NCBI GenBank assembly: GCA_021299375.1
Contig: JAJTGR010000011.1
Location: forward strand, 134,617-198,616
DNA from: Gemmatimonadota bacterium
GTDB taxonomy: Bacteria > Gemmatimonadota > Gemmatimonadetes > Gemmatimonadales > Gemmatimonadaceae
DNA: 64,000 bases
Direction: 5' to 3'
Shown here in pieces: positions 1 through 11,704 of this stretch. A program made the translations under genes and the position numbers. The first letter of the stretch is position 1. The number at the start of each line of letters is the position of its first letter. The notes beneath the pieces are model-generated. The model was not told the DNA's origin. It worked only from the letters and a program-made list of their open reading frames with translations, and searched no databases.

Positions 1-1
1 G

Positions 2-322
2 CTGTTCGGGCATCGCAACGATGTCCCGGGCTTTCGGGGAGCGCTCGAAGCGTTCGATCAGGTGCTCCCATCCTTGTTGGCTGCCCTGCGGGAGGACGAC
101 CTGCTGTTCATCACGGCGGACCACGGCAACGATCCGACGACCCCGTCCACGGATCACGCGCGCGAGCGTGTGCCGTTGCTGGCGGTGGGCCCGCGGGTAC
201 GTGGCGGCCCGTTGGGGACGCGCCAAACCTTCTCCGATCTCGGGGCCACCGTGGCCGACTGGTTCGGACTCTCCTGGCGCGGCGGTGGGACGTCCTTCCT
301 GCCGCAGCTGTTCGCGTCGTGA
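2..322 (+). CDS. deoB: Phosphopentomutase, C-terminal part (cut by window start)
   Basis: Only the last ~106 residues are present; the reading frame is open from base 2. Phosphopentomutase interconverts ribose/deoxyribose 1-phosphate and 5-phosphate in nucleoside salvage. The piece contains the family's metal-binding C-terminal core: an FGHRNDVPGF stretch, then ITADHGNDPT and TDHARERVPLL, where the Asp and His residues are the manganese ligands of the alkaline-phosphatase fold (family knowledge). Its stop codon overlaps the start of cytidine deaminase by 4 nt. That fits a nucleoside-salvage operon, since both enzymes act in the same pathway. The N-terminus and promoter lie upstream of the window. 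Confidence 0.9.
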   Translation: MFGHRNDVPGFRGALEAFDQVLPSLLAALREDDLLFITADHGNDPTTPSTDHARERVPLLAVGPRVRGGPLGTRQTFSDLGATVADWFGLSWRGGGTSFLPQLFAS

Positions 323-732
323 CCCCGCTGCCGTCGCAACACGAACCGCTGCGCCAGGCGGCCGATGCCGCGCGGGCGAACGCCTGGGCGCCGTATTCGC
401 GGTTCCACGTGGGGGCTGCGTTGGAATCCGACGAAGGCCGGATGTTCGTGGGGTGCAACGTGGAAAACGCCTCGTATCCTGCCGGAACGTGCGCCGAGCG
501 GGTGGCGCTCGGGGCCGCCATCGCGGCGGGTGCACGTCAGTTCGTACGCATCGTGATCACCACGGAGGCGGCCGATCCGACGCCGCCCTGTGGCATTTGT
601 CGTCAGGCATTGGTGGAATTCGCCCCGATGCTGGAAATCTTCGCCGTGTCGCCCGATGGGCGGACGGCGCGCTGGTCGCTGGCGGAGCTGCTGCCGGTAC
701 CATTCACGCCTGCTTCGCTCGCGCATGACTGA
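319..732 (+). CDS. cdd: Cytidine deaminase
   Basis: Small (137 aa) zinc-dependent deaminase converting cytidine or deoxycytidine to the uridine form in pyrimidine salvage. The catalytic motif TCAE is at residues 57-60 (Cys58 zinc ligand, Glu60 proton shuttle), and PCGIC at 90-94 supplies Cys91 and Cys94. The substrate-binding GCNVENASY run at 45-53 is also typical. Length matches homotetrameric bacterial Cdd. The GTG start at 319 gives a 4-nt overlap with deoB and no alternative start lies near it. The 3' end overlaps the next gene's ATG at 725, so translation of all three is probably coupled. Confidence 0.95.
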   Translation: MTPLPSQHEPLRQAADAARANAWAPYSRFHVGAALESDEGRMFVGCNVENASYPAGTCAERVALGAAIAAGARQFVRIVITTEAADPTPPCGICRQALVEFAPMLEIFAVSPDGRTARWSLAELLPVPFTPASLAHD

Positions 733-2017
733 GCGCTTTCGTTGGTCCTGGTCGCGTCTGCGCGGCCCGCTGCTGGTGCTGGCTCTGGGCCTGGGGGCCG
801 GAGCGGTGGGGGCGTGCAGCGAATCTCTCGACGGGGGCGCCGCCTGTCCGACGCTCTGCCCGTCGCGCACTGCGTCCTTCCGTGACACGACGTTCGACGC
901 CGTGGTGCTCGATTCGTCGCTCGGCGGTTACCCGACGCTTGGCCTGTCGTCGACCCTGCTGCTGGCCAACCGGCCCGACACGCTCGTCACGCATGGTGTC
1001 TTGCGCTTCGACCGCCTGGCCACGTCGTTCCAGCCGAATCGCACGGGAGCCCTCGACTCGATCACGACGGTCGATTCCGTCTACCTCACGCTGCCGTTGG
1101 ATTCGACCGGCCGCCGCGGGGGGGCACCGGTGACGCTTGAGGTGTTCGACGTCGATACGACGGAGCGCGACTCGGTGCAGGCGGTCGTGCGCTCGCTGTT
1201 CCGGGCCGATCGGCGCATCGGCATGCTGATCGTAACCCCGAGCAGTACACGGGATACGCTGCGGGTCCCACTCAACAAGGTCGTCGTGCAACAGAAGATT
1301 GCGGCCAAGGCACGGCTCCGGCTGGGCCTTCGCCTGTCGGGGGCAAGCGGCCAGCTGCGGGTGCGGGCGTTCCAACTCGGTGCCGGTGCCCCGACGGTGC
1401 AGTACGATCCATCGACCGACACCACCTACACCCCGATCTCGATCAACACCGCGACGGCGCTCACCAATGCCACCGCCGACGTGGCACTGGCCTACCAGGT
1501 GTATGGCATCACCGATCTCGGGTCGCCGGCCCTGTCCCCGGGGACGCTCCTCGTCGGCGGATTCCCGGCGTACCGGAGCTACCTGCGCTTTGCGATTCCG
1601 GCGCGCATCACCGATTCCAGCACCATCGTCCGTGCCGATCTGCTGCTCACCCAACAGCGGAGCCGCTTCGGCAACGCCAACGACTCGGTGACCATCGTGC
1701 CCATCGTGCCCACCACCACCGATGTGGTGAGCGACCTGCGCCGCGTGCTCGACCTGGCGGCCGAGGGGGTGTTCGCGGGTGTGGACACGGCGCGGCTCGT
1801 ACCCAGCGACAGCGGGACGCGGACGCTGAACGTGCTCGCGCTGGCGCGCAATTGGCGCACCCTTCCCACGAACGTGCCACGTGCCATCGCCTTCCGCATC
1901 GGCCTCGAGGGCGGACAGCCCGCCGAGCTGCGGTTCTTCAACAGCAAGGCCGCGGCGGCGGTCCGTCCGAAGCTTCGCATCACCTACCTCCCACGCTCGG
2001 AGTACGCCCTGCCATGA
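725..2017 (+). CDS. Predicted surface lipoprotein with DNRLRE-like segment
   Basis: A 430-residue exported protein of unknown function. The N-terminus is a lipoprotein signal: basic residues, a hydrophobic run, then VGAC with Cys31 as the probable lipidated residue. The mature part is rich in Asp, Thr and Ser and has no recognisable catalytic motif. A segment near residue 290 (SYLRFAIPARI, then ADLLLTQQ) resembles DNRLRE/TGF-propeptide-like beta domains of secreted proteins; that is a weak, inferred similarity. The ATG at 725 sits inside the cdd stop region and is the only start giving a signal peptide. The gene overlaps the next outer-membrane-type gene by 4 nt, so the two may act together at the outer membrane. 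Confidence 0.75.
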   Translation: MTERFRWSWSRLRGPLLVLALGLGAGAVGACSESLDGGAACPTLCPSRTASFRDTTFDAVVLDSSLGGYPTLGLSSTLLLANRPDTLVTHGVLRFDRLATSFQPNRTGALDSITTVDSVYLTLPLDSTGRRGGAPVTLEVFDVDTTERDSVQAVVRSLFRADRRIGMLIVTPSSTRDTLRVPLNKVVVQQKIAAKARLRLGLRLSGASGQLRVRAFQLGAGAPTVQYDPSTDTTYTPISINTATALTNATADVALAYQVYGITDLGSPALSPGTLLVGGFPAYRSYLRFAIPARITDSSTIVRADLLLTQQRSRFGNANDSVTIVPIVPTTTDVVSDLRRVLDLAAEGVFAGVDTARLVPSDSGTRTLNVLALARNWRTLPTNVPRAIAFRIGLEGGQPAELRFFNSKAAAAVRPKLRITYLPRSEYALP

Positions 2018-3168
2018 CTCACCGTTTGCGGCAGTGGGCCGTGGCGTGCCTCAGCGCGGCAACACTCGGGGTCGGCACGGCCCTGCCGGCGCAGGGGACG
2101 CTGAGCGGCCTGGGCTTCGGGTATCCGGTGGGCGGGTGGAGTACGCGCGTGGCGGGCACGGCCGGGGCGTTCCAGGAATTCGATGCCATCTCCACGTCCA
2201 ATCCGGCGGCGCTGGGGGGCGTGGTCCGCACGGTCCTCAATGCCCAGGCGGAGCCTGAGTTTCGCACCGTGTCGATCGGGGCGGCGCGCGAGAGAACCAC
2301 GGCCCAGCGCATTCCGCTGCTGACGGTGCTGTTGCCCGCGCGACGCGGGGTCGCCGCCTCGATCTCGGCGAGCAGCTTCCTCGATCGGTCGTACAGCATC
2401 AGGACGACCGGATCGGCGATCATCGACGGCGTGCCCGTCCCGACGCGGGACCGCTTCGACATGCGCGGCGCCATCGGCGACCTGCGGGCGGCGGTGGGGT
2501 GGCAGATCGACGCGCGGTTCCGGGTCGGCGTGGCTGGCCACATCCTCACCGGTGAACATGTCGCCTCGCGCGAACGGACGTTTGCCGACACCCTGCGCTT
2601 CGGCGGAGTGCTCGATTCGGCACGGGCGACGTTCTTCGGCACGGCCCTCTCTGTGGGTGGCGAGGCCCGTCTGGCCAAGGGGTTCACGGCGCATGCATCG
2701 TATCGCGCCGGCAGTGCGTTCGATGCGCGCATCCGTGACACGCTGCGGGCACAGGGCGAGGTCCCGAACCGCCTTGGCGCGGCGCTGCGCTACGACGGTA
2801 TTTCGGGGTCGGTGTTCGCCGTGGGCATCGAGCAGGTCCAGTGGTCGGGGATGGCGCGGATGGGCTCGAGTCAGGTGACCGCCAGCGACGCCCGGAATCT
2901 GTACGCCGGCGCCGAGGTGGCGGGTCCACGGCTGCGTGGCTACCCCGTACTGGTGCGCGTCGGCGCGGCGCGCAACGAGTTGCCGTTCGGGACACCCGCC
3001 GGAGAGCGGGTGCGGGAGTCGCGCCTGTCGGCCGGGCTTGGGCTCCCGATCGCGCGCGATGCCGCGTCACTCGACCTGTCGATGCAGCGCGCCAATCGCA
3101 CCGTGGTGGGTGGCGCCGCGAGGGAATCGGCCTGGCTGCTCGGTGTTGGCCTGCAGATCCGTCCCTGA
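2014..3168 (+). CDS. Predicted outer-membrane beta-barrel protein
   Basis: 384 residues beginning with a Sec signal peptide that should be cut after ALPAQ (about residue 28). The mature start (GFGYPVGGWSTRVAG, then STSNPAALGG) has the NP-A motif often seen near the N-terminus of FadL/PorV-like barrels. The rest alternates short hydrophobic strands with polar turns, for example RVGVAGHILTGEH and SGSVFAVGIEQV. The specific role is not recognisable. The ATG at 2014 overlaps the preceding lipoprotein's stop, so the pair is probably co-translated. The family assignment is inference from strand pattern and signal peptide, not from a catalytic motif. Confidence 0.7.
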   Translation: MTHRLRQWAVACLSAATLGVGTALPAQGTLSGLGFGYPVGGWSTRVAGTAGAFQEFDAISTSNPAALGGVVRTVLNAQAEPEFRTVSIGAARERTTAQRIPLLTVLLPARRGVAASISASSFLDRSYSIRTTGSAIIDGVPVPTRDRFDMRGAIGDLRAAVGWQIDARFRVGVAGHILTGEHVASRERTFADTLRFGGVLDSARATFFGTALSVGGEARLAKGFTAHASYRAGSAFDARIRDTLRAQGEVPNRLGAALRYDGISGSVFAVGIEQVQWSGMARMGSSQVTASDARNLYAGAEVAGPRLRGYPVLVRVGAARNELPFGTPAGERVRESRLSAGLGLPIARDAASLDLSMQRANRTVVGGAARESAWLLGVGLQIRP

Positions 3169-3171
3169 GCG

Positions 3172-4572
<1,401 letters not shown>

Positions 4573-4598
4573 CGCACCGCGCGGCCGCCGTGGGCTCC

Positions 4599-4640
4599 GG
4601 GGGACGGCCGCCGACAGCGCCGTCCCCCGTCGTGTTTTCT
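4599..4640 (+). terminator. Rho-independent terminator after miaB
   Basis: A perfect 10-bp GC stem (4599-4608 with 4619-4628) encloses a 10-nt loop and is followed by a T-containing tail ending in TTTT. It starts 27 nt past the miaB stop and separates the deoB-to-miaB gene string from comEC. Confidence 0.85.
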
Positions 4641-4683
4641 GGCCATGGCGGCGTCGTTTCGGTGACGGCGATCCGCGAACGCG

Positions 4684-7047
4684 GTGGCAGGTTGGCCCAT
4701 GCCGTTGCTTGTTCATGGCGTCGCCTGGTGGTTGATCGGGCTGCTGGCCGGGAGCGCGTTGGCGCTGCCGCTGGTGCTCCTGTTGGCGGGTACGTTGTTC
4801 GTCACGCTCGCGGCGTGGGTACTGGAGCGGCGCGACCCGCGCTGGGTCGTGGCGCCGTGGCTGGGGGTGGCGGCGGCCGCACTCGCCGGCATCTCGGCGC
4901 GGCAGCAGGCCGCGTGTACCACGCTGCTCGAACGGCGGCTCGTATCGGGCGCGGCGGCGTGGCTCGTGCTCGACGACCGTCCGATCGCGAAGGGGCGGGG
5001 CGCGGCGGTCGGGCGCGGGGCGCTTGGCCTGGCGCCGGGCGACCGGCGCTGCGCCATCCCGGCCACCTCGCGCTGGACGGGAGCGCCGCCGCCTGCCGGC
5101 CAGTGGGTGGCTGTCACCGCGCGCCCCACCCGCACCAGTCGAGGTCTCCGTCTGGATGGCGCGCAGGTGGCCCGTGCGGACGGCCCGCGCGATCCCTGGC
5201 GGCGCTGGCGGGCGCACCTCGGCACCGTCATCGACCGCACCTTTCGGAGTCGGGCCCCGCTGGTGCGGGCGCTGCTCGTGGCCGACCAGCACGGGATCGA
5301 CCCCGAGGTCCGCGACCGCTTCGCCGACGCCGGCCTCGTGCACGCGCTCTCGGTGTCGGGCATGCACGTCGCCATCATCGCGTCGGCCATCCTCACGCTC
5401 GGCAGCCTGCTGCGCCTGCCGCGGCGCCTGCTCGAACCACTGTCGCTCGCGTTGGTGGCGGCCTACGTGCTGCTGCTCGGATGCCCGCCGCCCGCCGTAC
5501 GCAGTGCGGTAATGCTGGCAGTCATGGCGCTGTCCATGCGCTGGCAGCGGCCGGTGCACGACTGGACGGCCCTCGCGCTCGGTGCCGTGGTACCCACCAC
5601 CGACCCGCTCGTGGTGACCGACCTCGGATGGCAGCTCAGCGTCGGCGGTATGGCCGCCCTGGTGGCGGCTCGCGCTCTGCGCCGTCGCTGGCGTTCGGCG
5701 GACCGACGCCCGCGCCGACCGGCCACCGAGGCGCGCCGGGGGGTCGAGTCGCTTGGCGACGCGGTGGCGGCCCTTGGCGCACAGCGCGGCCCCGCCGGCT
5801 GGCTGCTGGGTGAACTGCTCACGGGGATTGTGGCAACGGCTGTCACGGCGCCGATCATCGCCTGGACGTTCGGGCGCGTGAGTCTCGTGGCCCCACTCTC
5901 CAATCTGGTGGCGGCGCCGCTTGTGGCCGTGCTGCAGCCGGCGCTGTTCCTTGGCCTCGTGTGGGCCCTGCTGCTGGCACCATGGCCCTCCGTGGCCACC
6001 CTGCTCCCCGATGCGACCCAGCCGCTGATGCGGCTCTTTGAAGCCCTCGCCGATGTCGCCTCGGCGCCGTCGTGGGTGGTGTGGCCGGTGGCACCGACCC
6101 TGGCGACCGCTGTGGGGAGCGGCCTGGCGGCCGCCCTCGTGGTGCGGGCCAGCGCGGCGCGGCGCATGGCGCCGTGGCTGCTGGCGGCGGCCACGGCGGT
6201 CGTGATCACGGTGTGGGCGCCGCTGCTGCGCCCGGGACCGGGCCAACTGGAAATGCATGTGCTCGACGTTGGGCAGGGGGACGCGATCGCGCTGCGCACC
6301 CCTCGGGGACGGTGGGTGCTCGTGGACGCCGGGCCCCGCTGGCAGGGCGGCGACGCCGGGCGGCGCACGGTGGTGCCGTACGTACGCCGCCTCGGCGGCG
6401 ACGTCGCGCTGTTCGTACTGTCACATCCCCACGACGACCATGCTGGTGGCGCCGAGAGTGCCGTGCGGGCGCTCCGCCCCTTGAGGTGGTGGGAGTCGGC
6501 GTTCGTGACCACCAGTCCGGGCTATCGCGCGGCGCTCGAGGCCGTGCGGCAGGTCGGCACGGCGTGGGCCCGGGTGGCCCCCGGTACCACGTGGGACCTC
6601 GATGGCGTGGCATTCACCGTACTCGCCCCCGATTCCGCGTGGACCGCGAAGCAGCACGACGCCAACGAAACCTCCGTCGTGCTGCGAGTGCAGTACGGTG
6701 CACGGCGCCTGTTGCTCACGGGCGACGCCGAGCGGGAGGAGGAACAGTGGCTGCTGGCGCACTATCCGGAGGAAGCGTTGCGGGCCGACGTGCTCAAGGT
6801 GGGGCATCATGGCAGTCGAACGAGCTCGTCGCCGCGTTTCCTCGAGGCGGTGGATCCTCGCGTGGGTATCGCGTCGCTGGCCACCGGCAATCGCTATGGG
6901 CATCCGGCGGTCGAGACCCTCGTCGCCTTTCTCGCTCGCGGGACCCCGTTGATCCGCACCGATCTCGAGGGAACGGTGGTCGTGCGGACGGACGGGCGAC
7001 GTCTCGAAATCGAGAGCAGCGGTGACCGCTGGCTGGTGCCCGACTAG
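4684..7047 (+). CDS. comEC: ComEC/Rec2-type DNA-internalisation protein
   Basis: A 787-residue inner-membrane protein of the ComEC family, which forms the channel for single-stranded DNA entry in natural transformation. N-terminal hydrophobic segments are followed by a small soluble domain and then the competence core, with VHALSVSGMHVAIIA around residue 220 and many membrane helices. The C-terminal metallo-beta-lactamase-like domain begins near MHVLDVGQGDAIAL and carries HPHDDH at 581-586, the family metal motif. The GTG at 4684 and the ATG at 4699 are both possible starts and neither has a clear ribosome-binding site. No other competence gene lies next to it, so transformability is suggested but not shown. 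Confidence 0.93.
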   Translation: MAGWPMPLLVHGVAWWLIGLLAGSALALPLVLLLAGTLFVTLAAWVLERRDPRWVVAPWLGVAAAALAGISARQQAACTTLLERRLVSGAAAWLVLDDRPIAKGRGAAVGRGALGLAPGDRRCAIPATSRWTGAPPPAGQWVAVTARPTRTSRGLRLDGAQVARADGPRDPWRRWRAHLGTVIDRTFRSRAPLVRALLVADQHGIDPEVRDRFADAGLVHALSVSGMHVAIIASAILTLGSLLRLPRRLLEPLSLALVAAYVLLLGCPPPAVRSAVMLAVMALSMRWQRPVHDWTALALGAVVPTTDPLVVTDLGWQLSVGGMAALVAARALRRRWRSADRRPRRPATEARRGVESLGDAVAALGAQRGPAGWLLGELLTGIVATAVTAPIIAWTFGRVSLVAPLSNLVAAPLVAVLQPALFLGLVWALLLAPWPSVATLLPDATQPLMRLFEALADVASAPSWVVWPVAPTLATAVGSGLAAALVVRASAARRMAPWLLAAATAVVITVWAPLLRPGPGQLEMHVLDVGQGDAIALRTPRGRWVLVDAGPRWQGGDAGRRTVVPYVRRLGGDVALFVLSHPHDDHAGGAESAVRALRPLRWWESAFVTTSPGYRAALEAVRQVGTAWARVAPGTTWDLDGVAFTVLAPDSAWTAKQHDANETSVVLRVQYGARRLLLTGDAEREEEQWLLAHYPEEALRADVLKVGHHGSRTSSSPRFLEAVDPRVGIASLATGNRYGHPAVETLVAFLARGTPLIRTDLEGTVVVRTDGRRLEIESSGDRWLVPD

Positions 7048-7224
7048 GGCCGGCCCCGGGCGCCGCCGGCGCGGTGTTACATGTGTTTCATCGCGCCCGC
7101 TCTCGTGGACACGCCGAGTCGCTCTTGCACGAGCTTGCCCAGTGTCGACAGCTTCCGGGAGCTGCTCGTGCACACGAGCGGTCCGCACTGCCGCCTTCCA
7201 GCAGGAATCCGGGGGAGCCCCACC

Positions 7225-8307
7225 GTGGTCAAGCATACCGCGACATCCGTCGTCACCATTGAGCGCTTCATCATCGAACAGGAGCGCCTGTGGCCGGAGG
7301 CGACCGGCGAACTGTCCGGCATCCTGTACGACATGGCCCTGGCCGGCAAGATGATCGCGAACAAGGTGCGCAGCGCCGGCTTGGCGGACATCCTCGGATC
7401 GACCTCCGACACGAACGTGCAGGGTGAAGTCCAGCAGAAACTGGACGTCATCGCCAACGAGATCGTGGTGAAGGCGTTCGATCACGGCGGCCGGTTGTGC
7501 GCCATGGCCTCAGAGGAAGAACCGGACATCATCCAGATCCCCGAGGGGTTCCGCAGCGGCAAGTACGTGCTGCTCTTCGATCCGCTCGACGGCTCCTCGA
7601 ACATCGACGTGAACGTACCGGTGGGCACCATCTTCTCCGTGTTCCGCAAAATCACGCGTGGTACGCGTGGCGAGATGGAGGATCTGCTGCAACCGGGCCG
7701 CCGTCAGGTGGCTGCGGGGTACATCCTGTACGGCTCGAGCACCATGATGGTGTACACCACCGGACAGGGGGCGCACGGGTTCACACTCGATCCGTCCATC
7801 GGGGAGTTCCTGCTGTCGCACCCGAACATCCGCATCCCCGAGCGGGCGCGGTATCTCTCGGTGAACGACGCCTACGAGCAGGATTGGCCGGAGCCCACGC
7901 GGGCGCTGATGCGCCGCTATCGTGGCATGGACGGCCAGAAGAAGGCGCTCAACGTGCGCTACGTGGGTTCGCTCGTGGCCGACTTTCATCGCAACCTGCT
8001 CGGCGGCGGCGTGTTCTGCTATCCGGCCAACGAGAAGGCCCCGCGCGGCAAGCTGCGCCTGCTGTACGAGGCGAATCCGCTGGCGTTCATCGCCGAACAG
8101 GCCGGCGGGCTGGCGACCGATGGGTACGGCAGCATCCTCGACGTCGAACCGACGGAACTGCACCAGCGCACACCGCTGTACATCGGCAGCAAGGCCGAGG
8201 TGGAGCTGGTGAACGAGTTCCCGCTCCCCAAGTTCGTGGCGCCGGGCATTCCCGAGCGGCGGCATGCCGGGCGCGCCGCCACCTCGGCGCCGGCGGCGGC
8301 CGGCTGA
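7225..8307 (+). CDS. fbp: Fructose-1,6-bisphosphatase class I
   Basis: 360 residues; hydrolyses fructose 1,6-bisphosphate to fructose 6-phosphate in gluconeogenesis. The metal/substrate loop [13 protein letters not shown] starts at residue 118, and [16 protein letters not shown] near the C-terminus is the family's sugar-binding end. An upstream open frame reaches 7081, but GTG 7225 is preferred: it gives the usual N-terminus ([10 protein letters not shown]) and has a GGGGGAG ribosome-binding site 7-8 nt upstream. The short Ala/Pro-rich C-terminal tail after residue ~345 looks lineage-specific. The gene stands alone, separated from its neighbours by non-coding gaps. Confidence 0.95.
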   Translation: MVKHTATSVVTIERFIIEQERLWPEATGELSGILYDMALAGKMIANKVRSAGLADILGSTSDTNVQGEVQQKLDVIANEIVVKAFDHGGRLCAMASEEEPDIIQIPEGFRSGKYVLLFDPLDGSSNIDVNVPVGTIFSVFRKITRGTRGEMEDLLQPGRRQVAAGYILYGSSTMMVYTTGQGAHGFTLDPSIGEFLLSHPNIRIPERARYLSVNDAYEQDWPEPTRALMRRYRGMDGQKKALNVRYVGSLVADFHRNLLGGGVFCYPANEKAPRGKLRLLYEANPLAFIAEQAGGLATDGYGSILDVEPTELHQRTPLYIGSKAEVELVNEFPLPKFVAPGIPERRHAGRAATSAPAAAG

Positions 8308-8385
8308 ACGGCGGGTACGCTCGGCGTTGTGAGGGGCAGGGCTGCTCCGGGCCAACAGTCATGTCGCGCAACAGATGACAGACGT

Positions 8386-8523
8386 ACCCGATCACGCAGA
8401 GGCGGGGAGGCAAGGAGGCAACGACATGGCCGGGTTGGCAGCATTCCCAGTTACCAATGGGAACTCAACCAAGCTCGCGAGGTCGTTGCCTCCCTGCCTG
8501 TGTGCCTCTGCGTGATCGGGTAA
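8386..8523. repeat. Long imperfect inverted repeat (40-bp arms) between fbp and the mutase gene
   Basis: The arms at 8386-8425 and 8484-8523 are reverse complements with about 5 mismatches in 40. The outer 18 bp (ACCCGATCACGCAGAGGC) and the inner GGCAACGAC end are perfect. The 58-bp centre holds a smaller nested hairpin (TTCCCA with TGGGAA, flanked by GGTTG and CAACC). The size and near-symmetry suggest a small non-autonomous repeat element or a large RNA hairpin rather than a simple terminator. The rest of the 280-nt gap shows no gene. Confidence 0.85.
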
Positions 8524-8587
8524 ATCTGCAGTCTCAGAGTCTCCCAAGTGCTCGGAAGCCAGAAGCCGCGCTGCTAGATTCCGCGGC

Positions 8588-10183
<1,596 letters not shown>

Positions 10184-10208
10184 CGGCGGGACGCGGGAGC
10201 CGGCGTTG

Positions 10209-10310
10209 GTGACTGCGGTACGGCGCGAGCCAAGGCGCGCCCCCTGGCTCGCGCCCTCTAGCTCGCGCCCTCTAGCTCGCGCCCTCTAGCTCGCGCCGTT
10301 CCGCAGTTAC
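10209..10310. repeat. 22-bp inverted repeat enclosing a 14-bp tandem array
   Basis: The arms at 10209-10230 and 10289-10310 are complementary at 20 of 22 positions. Between them lie three exact copies of GCTCGCGCCCTCTA (10247-10288), and the first 9 nt of a fourth copy form the start of the right arm. The structure sits between the mutase stop and tyrA. The rest of the 270-nt gap (10311-10453) shows no convincing gene or promoter. Confidence 0.85.
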
Positions 10311-10453
10311 CAGCCGTACCGCGCGCCCCGCCGCCGTCACCCGGCCTCGGTCCCACCGGCGCATGACGTGCGCCGAGCCACGCGATAGCTTCAAAGCGAG
10401 CCGCCGATCTTCTCTGTGCTCTCCCCCCGCCCCGCCGAATCGCCTCCTCGCCC

Positions 10454-11599
10454 GTGAGTGACATCCCGTCTGGAGTGCCGCGTCCGCTCGCGGTGGTGCG
10501 GGCCATGATCGACGCCCTCGATCGCGACCTGCTCCAGATCATGGCGCGCCGCATGGCCTTGGTGGCGGAGGTGGCGGCATTCAAGCGGCAGCACGGCATC
10601 CGCATTCGTGATGCCCAGCGGGAGGCCGATGTCCTGCGCGATCGCCACGAGCGTGCCCTCGAACTCGGCCTGCCCGCCGGGGAGATCGAATCGATCTTCC
10701 GCGTCCTGCTGCGCTCGAGCCGCGATCACCAAGCGGCGTTGCGGGCTGAAATCCCCATCGACGAATCGCCGCGCACGGTGGCCATCATCGGTGGGCACGG
10801 CAAGATCGGACGGCTGCTGGCGCGCCTGTTCGGCGACCTCGGTCATCGCCTGCTGCTGGTCGATACCGACACCACCTTGCGGGGGGCCGAAGCCGCGGCC
10901 GCTGCTGACGTCACGGTCATCAGCGTGCCGATCGACCGCACAGAGGCGGTTATTCGCGAGGTGGGGCCGCACGTGCGCGAGGACGCCCTGCTCATGGACG
11001 TCACGAGCCTCAAGGAGGCGCCGGTACGCGCCATGCTGGAGGCCACGCGCGGCAGCGTGGTGGGAACACACCCCATGTTCGGGCCCAGTGTGCACACCCT
11101 GCAGGGGCAGCGGGTGGTGCTGTGCCGGGCGCGTGGCGAGGCCTGGGCCGATTGGGTGGCGCACACCCTGACGGCGCGCGGGCTCGTGATTACCGAGACC
11201 TCGCCAGCCCAGCATGACCGGGCCATGGCGGTGGTGCAGGTGCTCACGCACTTCCAGACGCAGGTGCTGGGGCTCACGCTCGCCCGTCTCGGTATCCCGC
11301 TCACGGAAACCATGCCCTTCACGTCGCCCGCCTACCTGCTCGAGTTGTACGTGGCGGCTCGGCACTTTGCCCAGGACCCGGGCCTCTACGGCCCCATCGA
11401 GATGCGCAATCCGCGCACGGGCGATGTCACGACGGCGTTCGGTGGGGCGGTGCAGGAGCTGGCGGCCGTCATCGGCGAGGGCGACCAGGCCGCGTTCACC
11501 CGCCTCTTCGAGGAGGTCCGAGCCTTTTTCGGGGACTTCACGGCCGAGGCCCTGATCCAGTCGAGCTTCCTCATCGACCGGATCGTGGAACGCAGCTGA
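10454..11599 (+). CDS. tyrA: Bifunctional chorismate mutase / prephenate dehydrogenase
   Basis: A 381-residue fusion for tyrosine synthesis. Residues ~10-90 are an AroQ-type chorismate mutase helix bundle (IDALDRDLLQIMARRM, then the basic KRQHGIRIRDAQRE). From ~107 a Rossmann-fold dehydrogenase follows with the NAD loop IIGGHGKIGR at 111-120, VVGTHPMFGP and a helical C-terminal dimerisation part. Order and length match the enterobacterial T-protein (373 aa), so it should convert chorismate through prephenate to 4-hydroxyphenylpyruvate. GTG 10454 starts at the mutase domain with no room for an added regulatory domain. There is no ACT domain. Neighbouring genes are unrelated to aromatic synthesis. 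Confidence 0.92.
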   Translation: MSDIPSGVPRPLAVVRAMIDALDRDLLQIMARRMALVAEVAAFKRQHGIRIRDAQREADVLRDRHERALELGLPAGEIESIFRVLLRSSRDHQAALRAEIPIDESPRTVAIIGGHGKIGRLLARLFGDLGHRLLLVDTDTTLRGAEAAAAADVTVISVPIDRTEAVIREVGPHVREDALLMDVTSLKEAPVRAMLEATRGSVVGTHPMFGPSVHTLQGQRVVLCRARGEAWADWVAHTLTARGLVITETSPAQHDRAMAVVQVLTHFQTQVLGLTLARLGIPLTETMPFTSPAYLLELYVAARHFAQDPGLYGPIEMRNPRTGDVTTAFGGAVQELAAVIGEGDQAAFTRLFEEVRAFFGDFTAEALIQSSFLIDRIVERS

Positions 11600-11664
11600 C
11601 GTCGCGGAGACGTCGCGGAGACGTCGTGGAGACGTCGTGGAGACGTCGTGGAGACGTCGTGGAG
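11599..11664. repeat. Six tandem copies of an 11-bp unit after tyrA
   Basis: The unit ACGTCGYGGAG is repeated six times without gaps. The first two copies carry C and the last four carry T at the variable position, and a decayed seventh copy follows. Each junction forms a GACGTC palindrome. The array begins on the last base of the tyrA stop codon and ends 40 nt before the next start. Confidence 0.9.
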
Positions 11665-11704
11665 ACCTCGGGACCCCGCAGCGTGCTTCCGGTGTTCATC
11701 CGGC

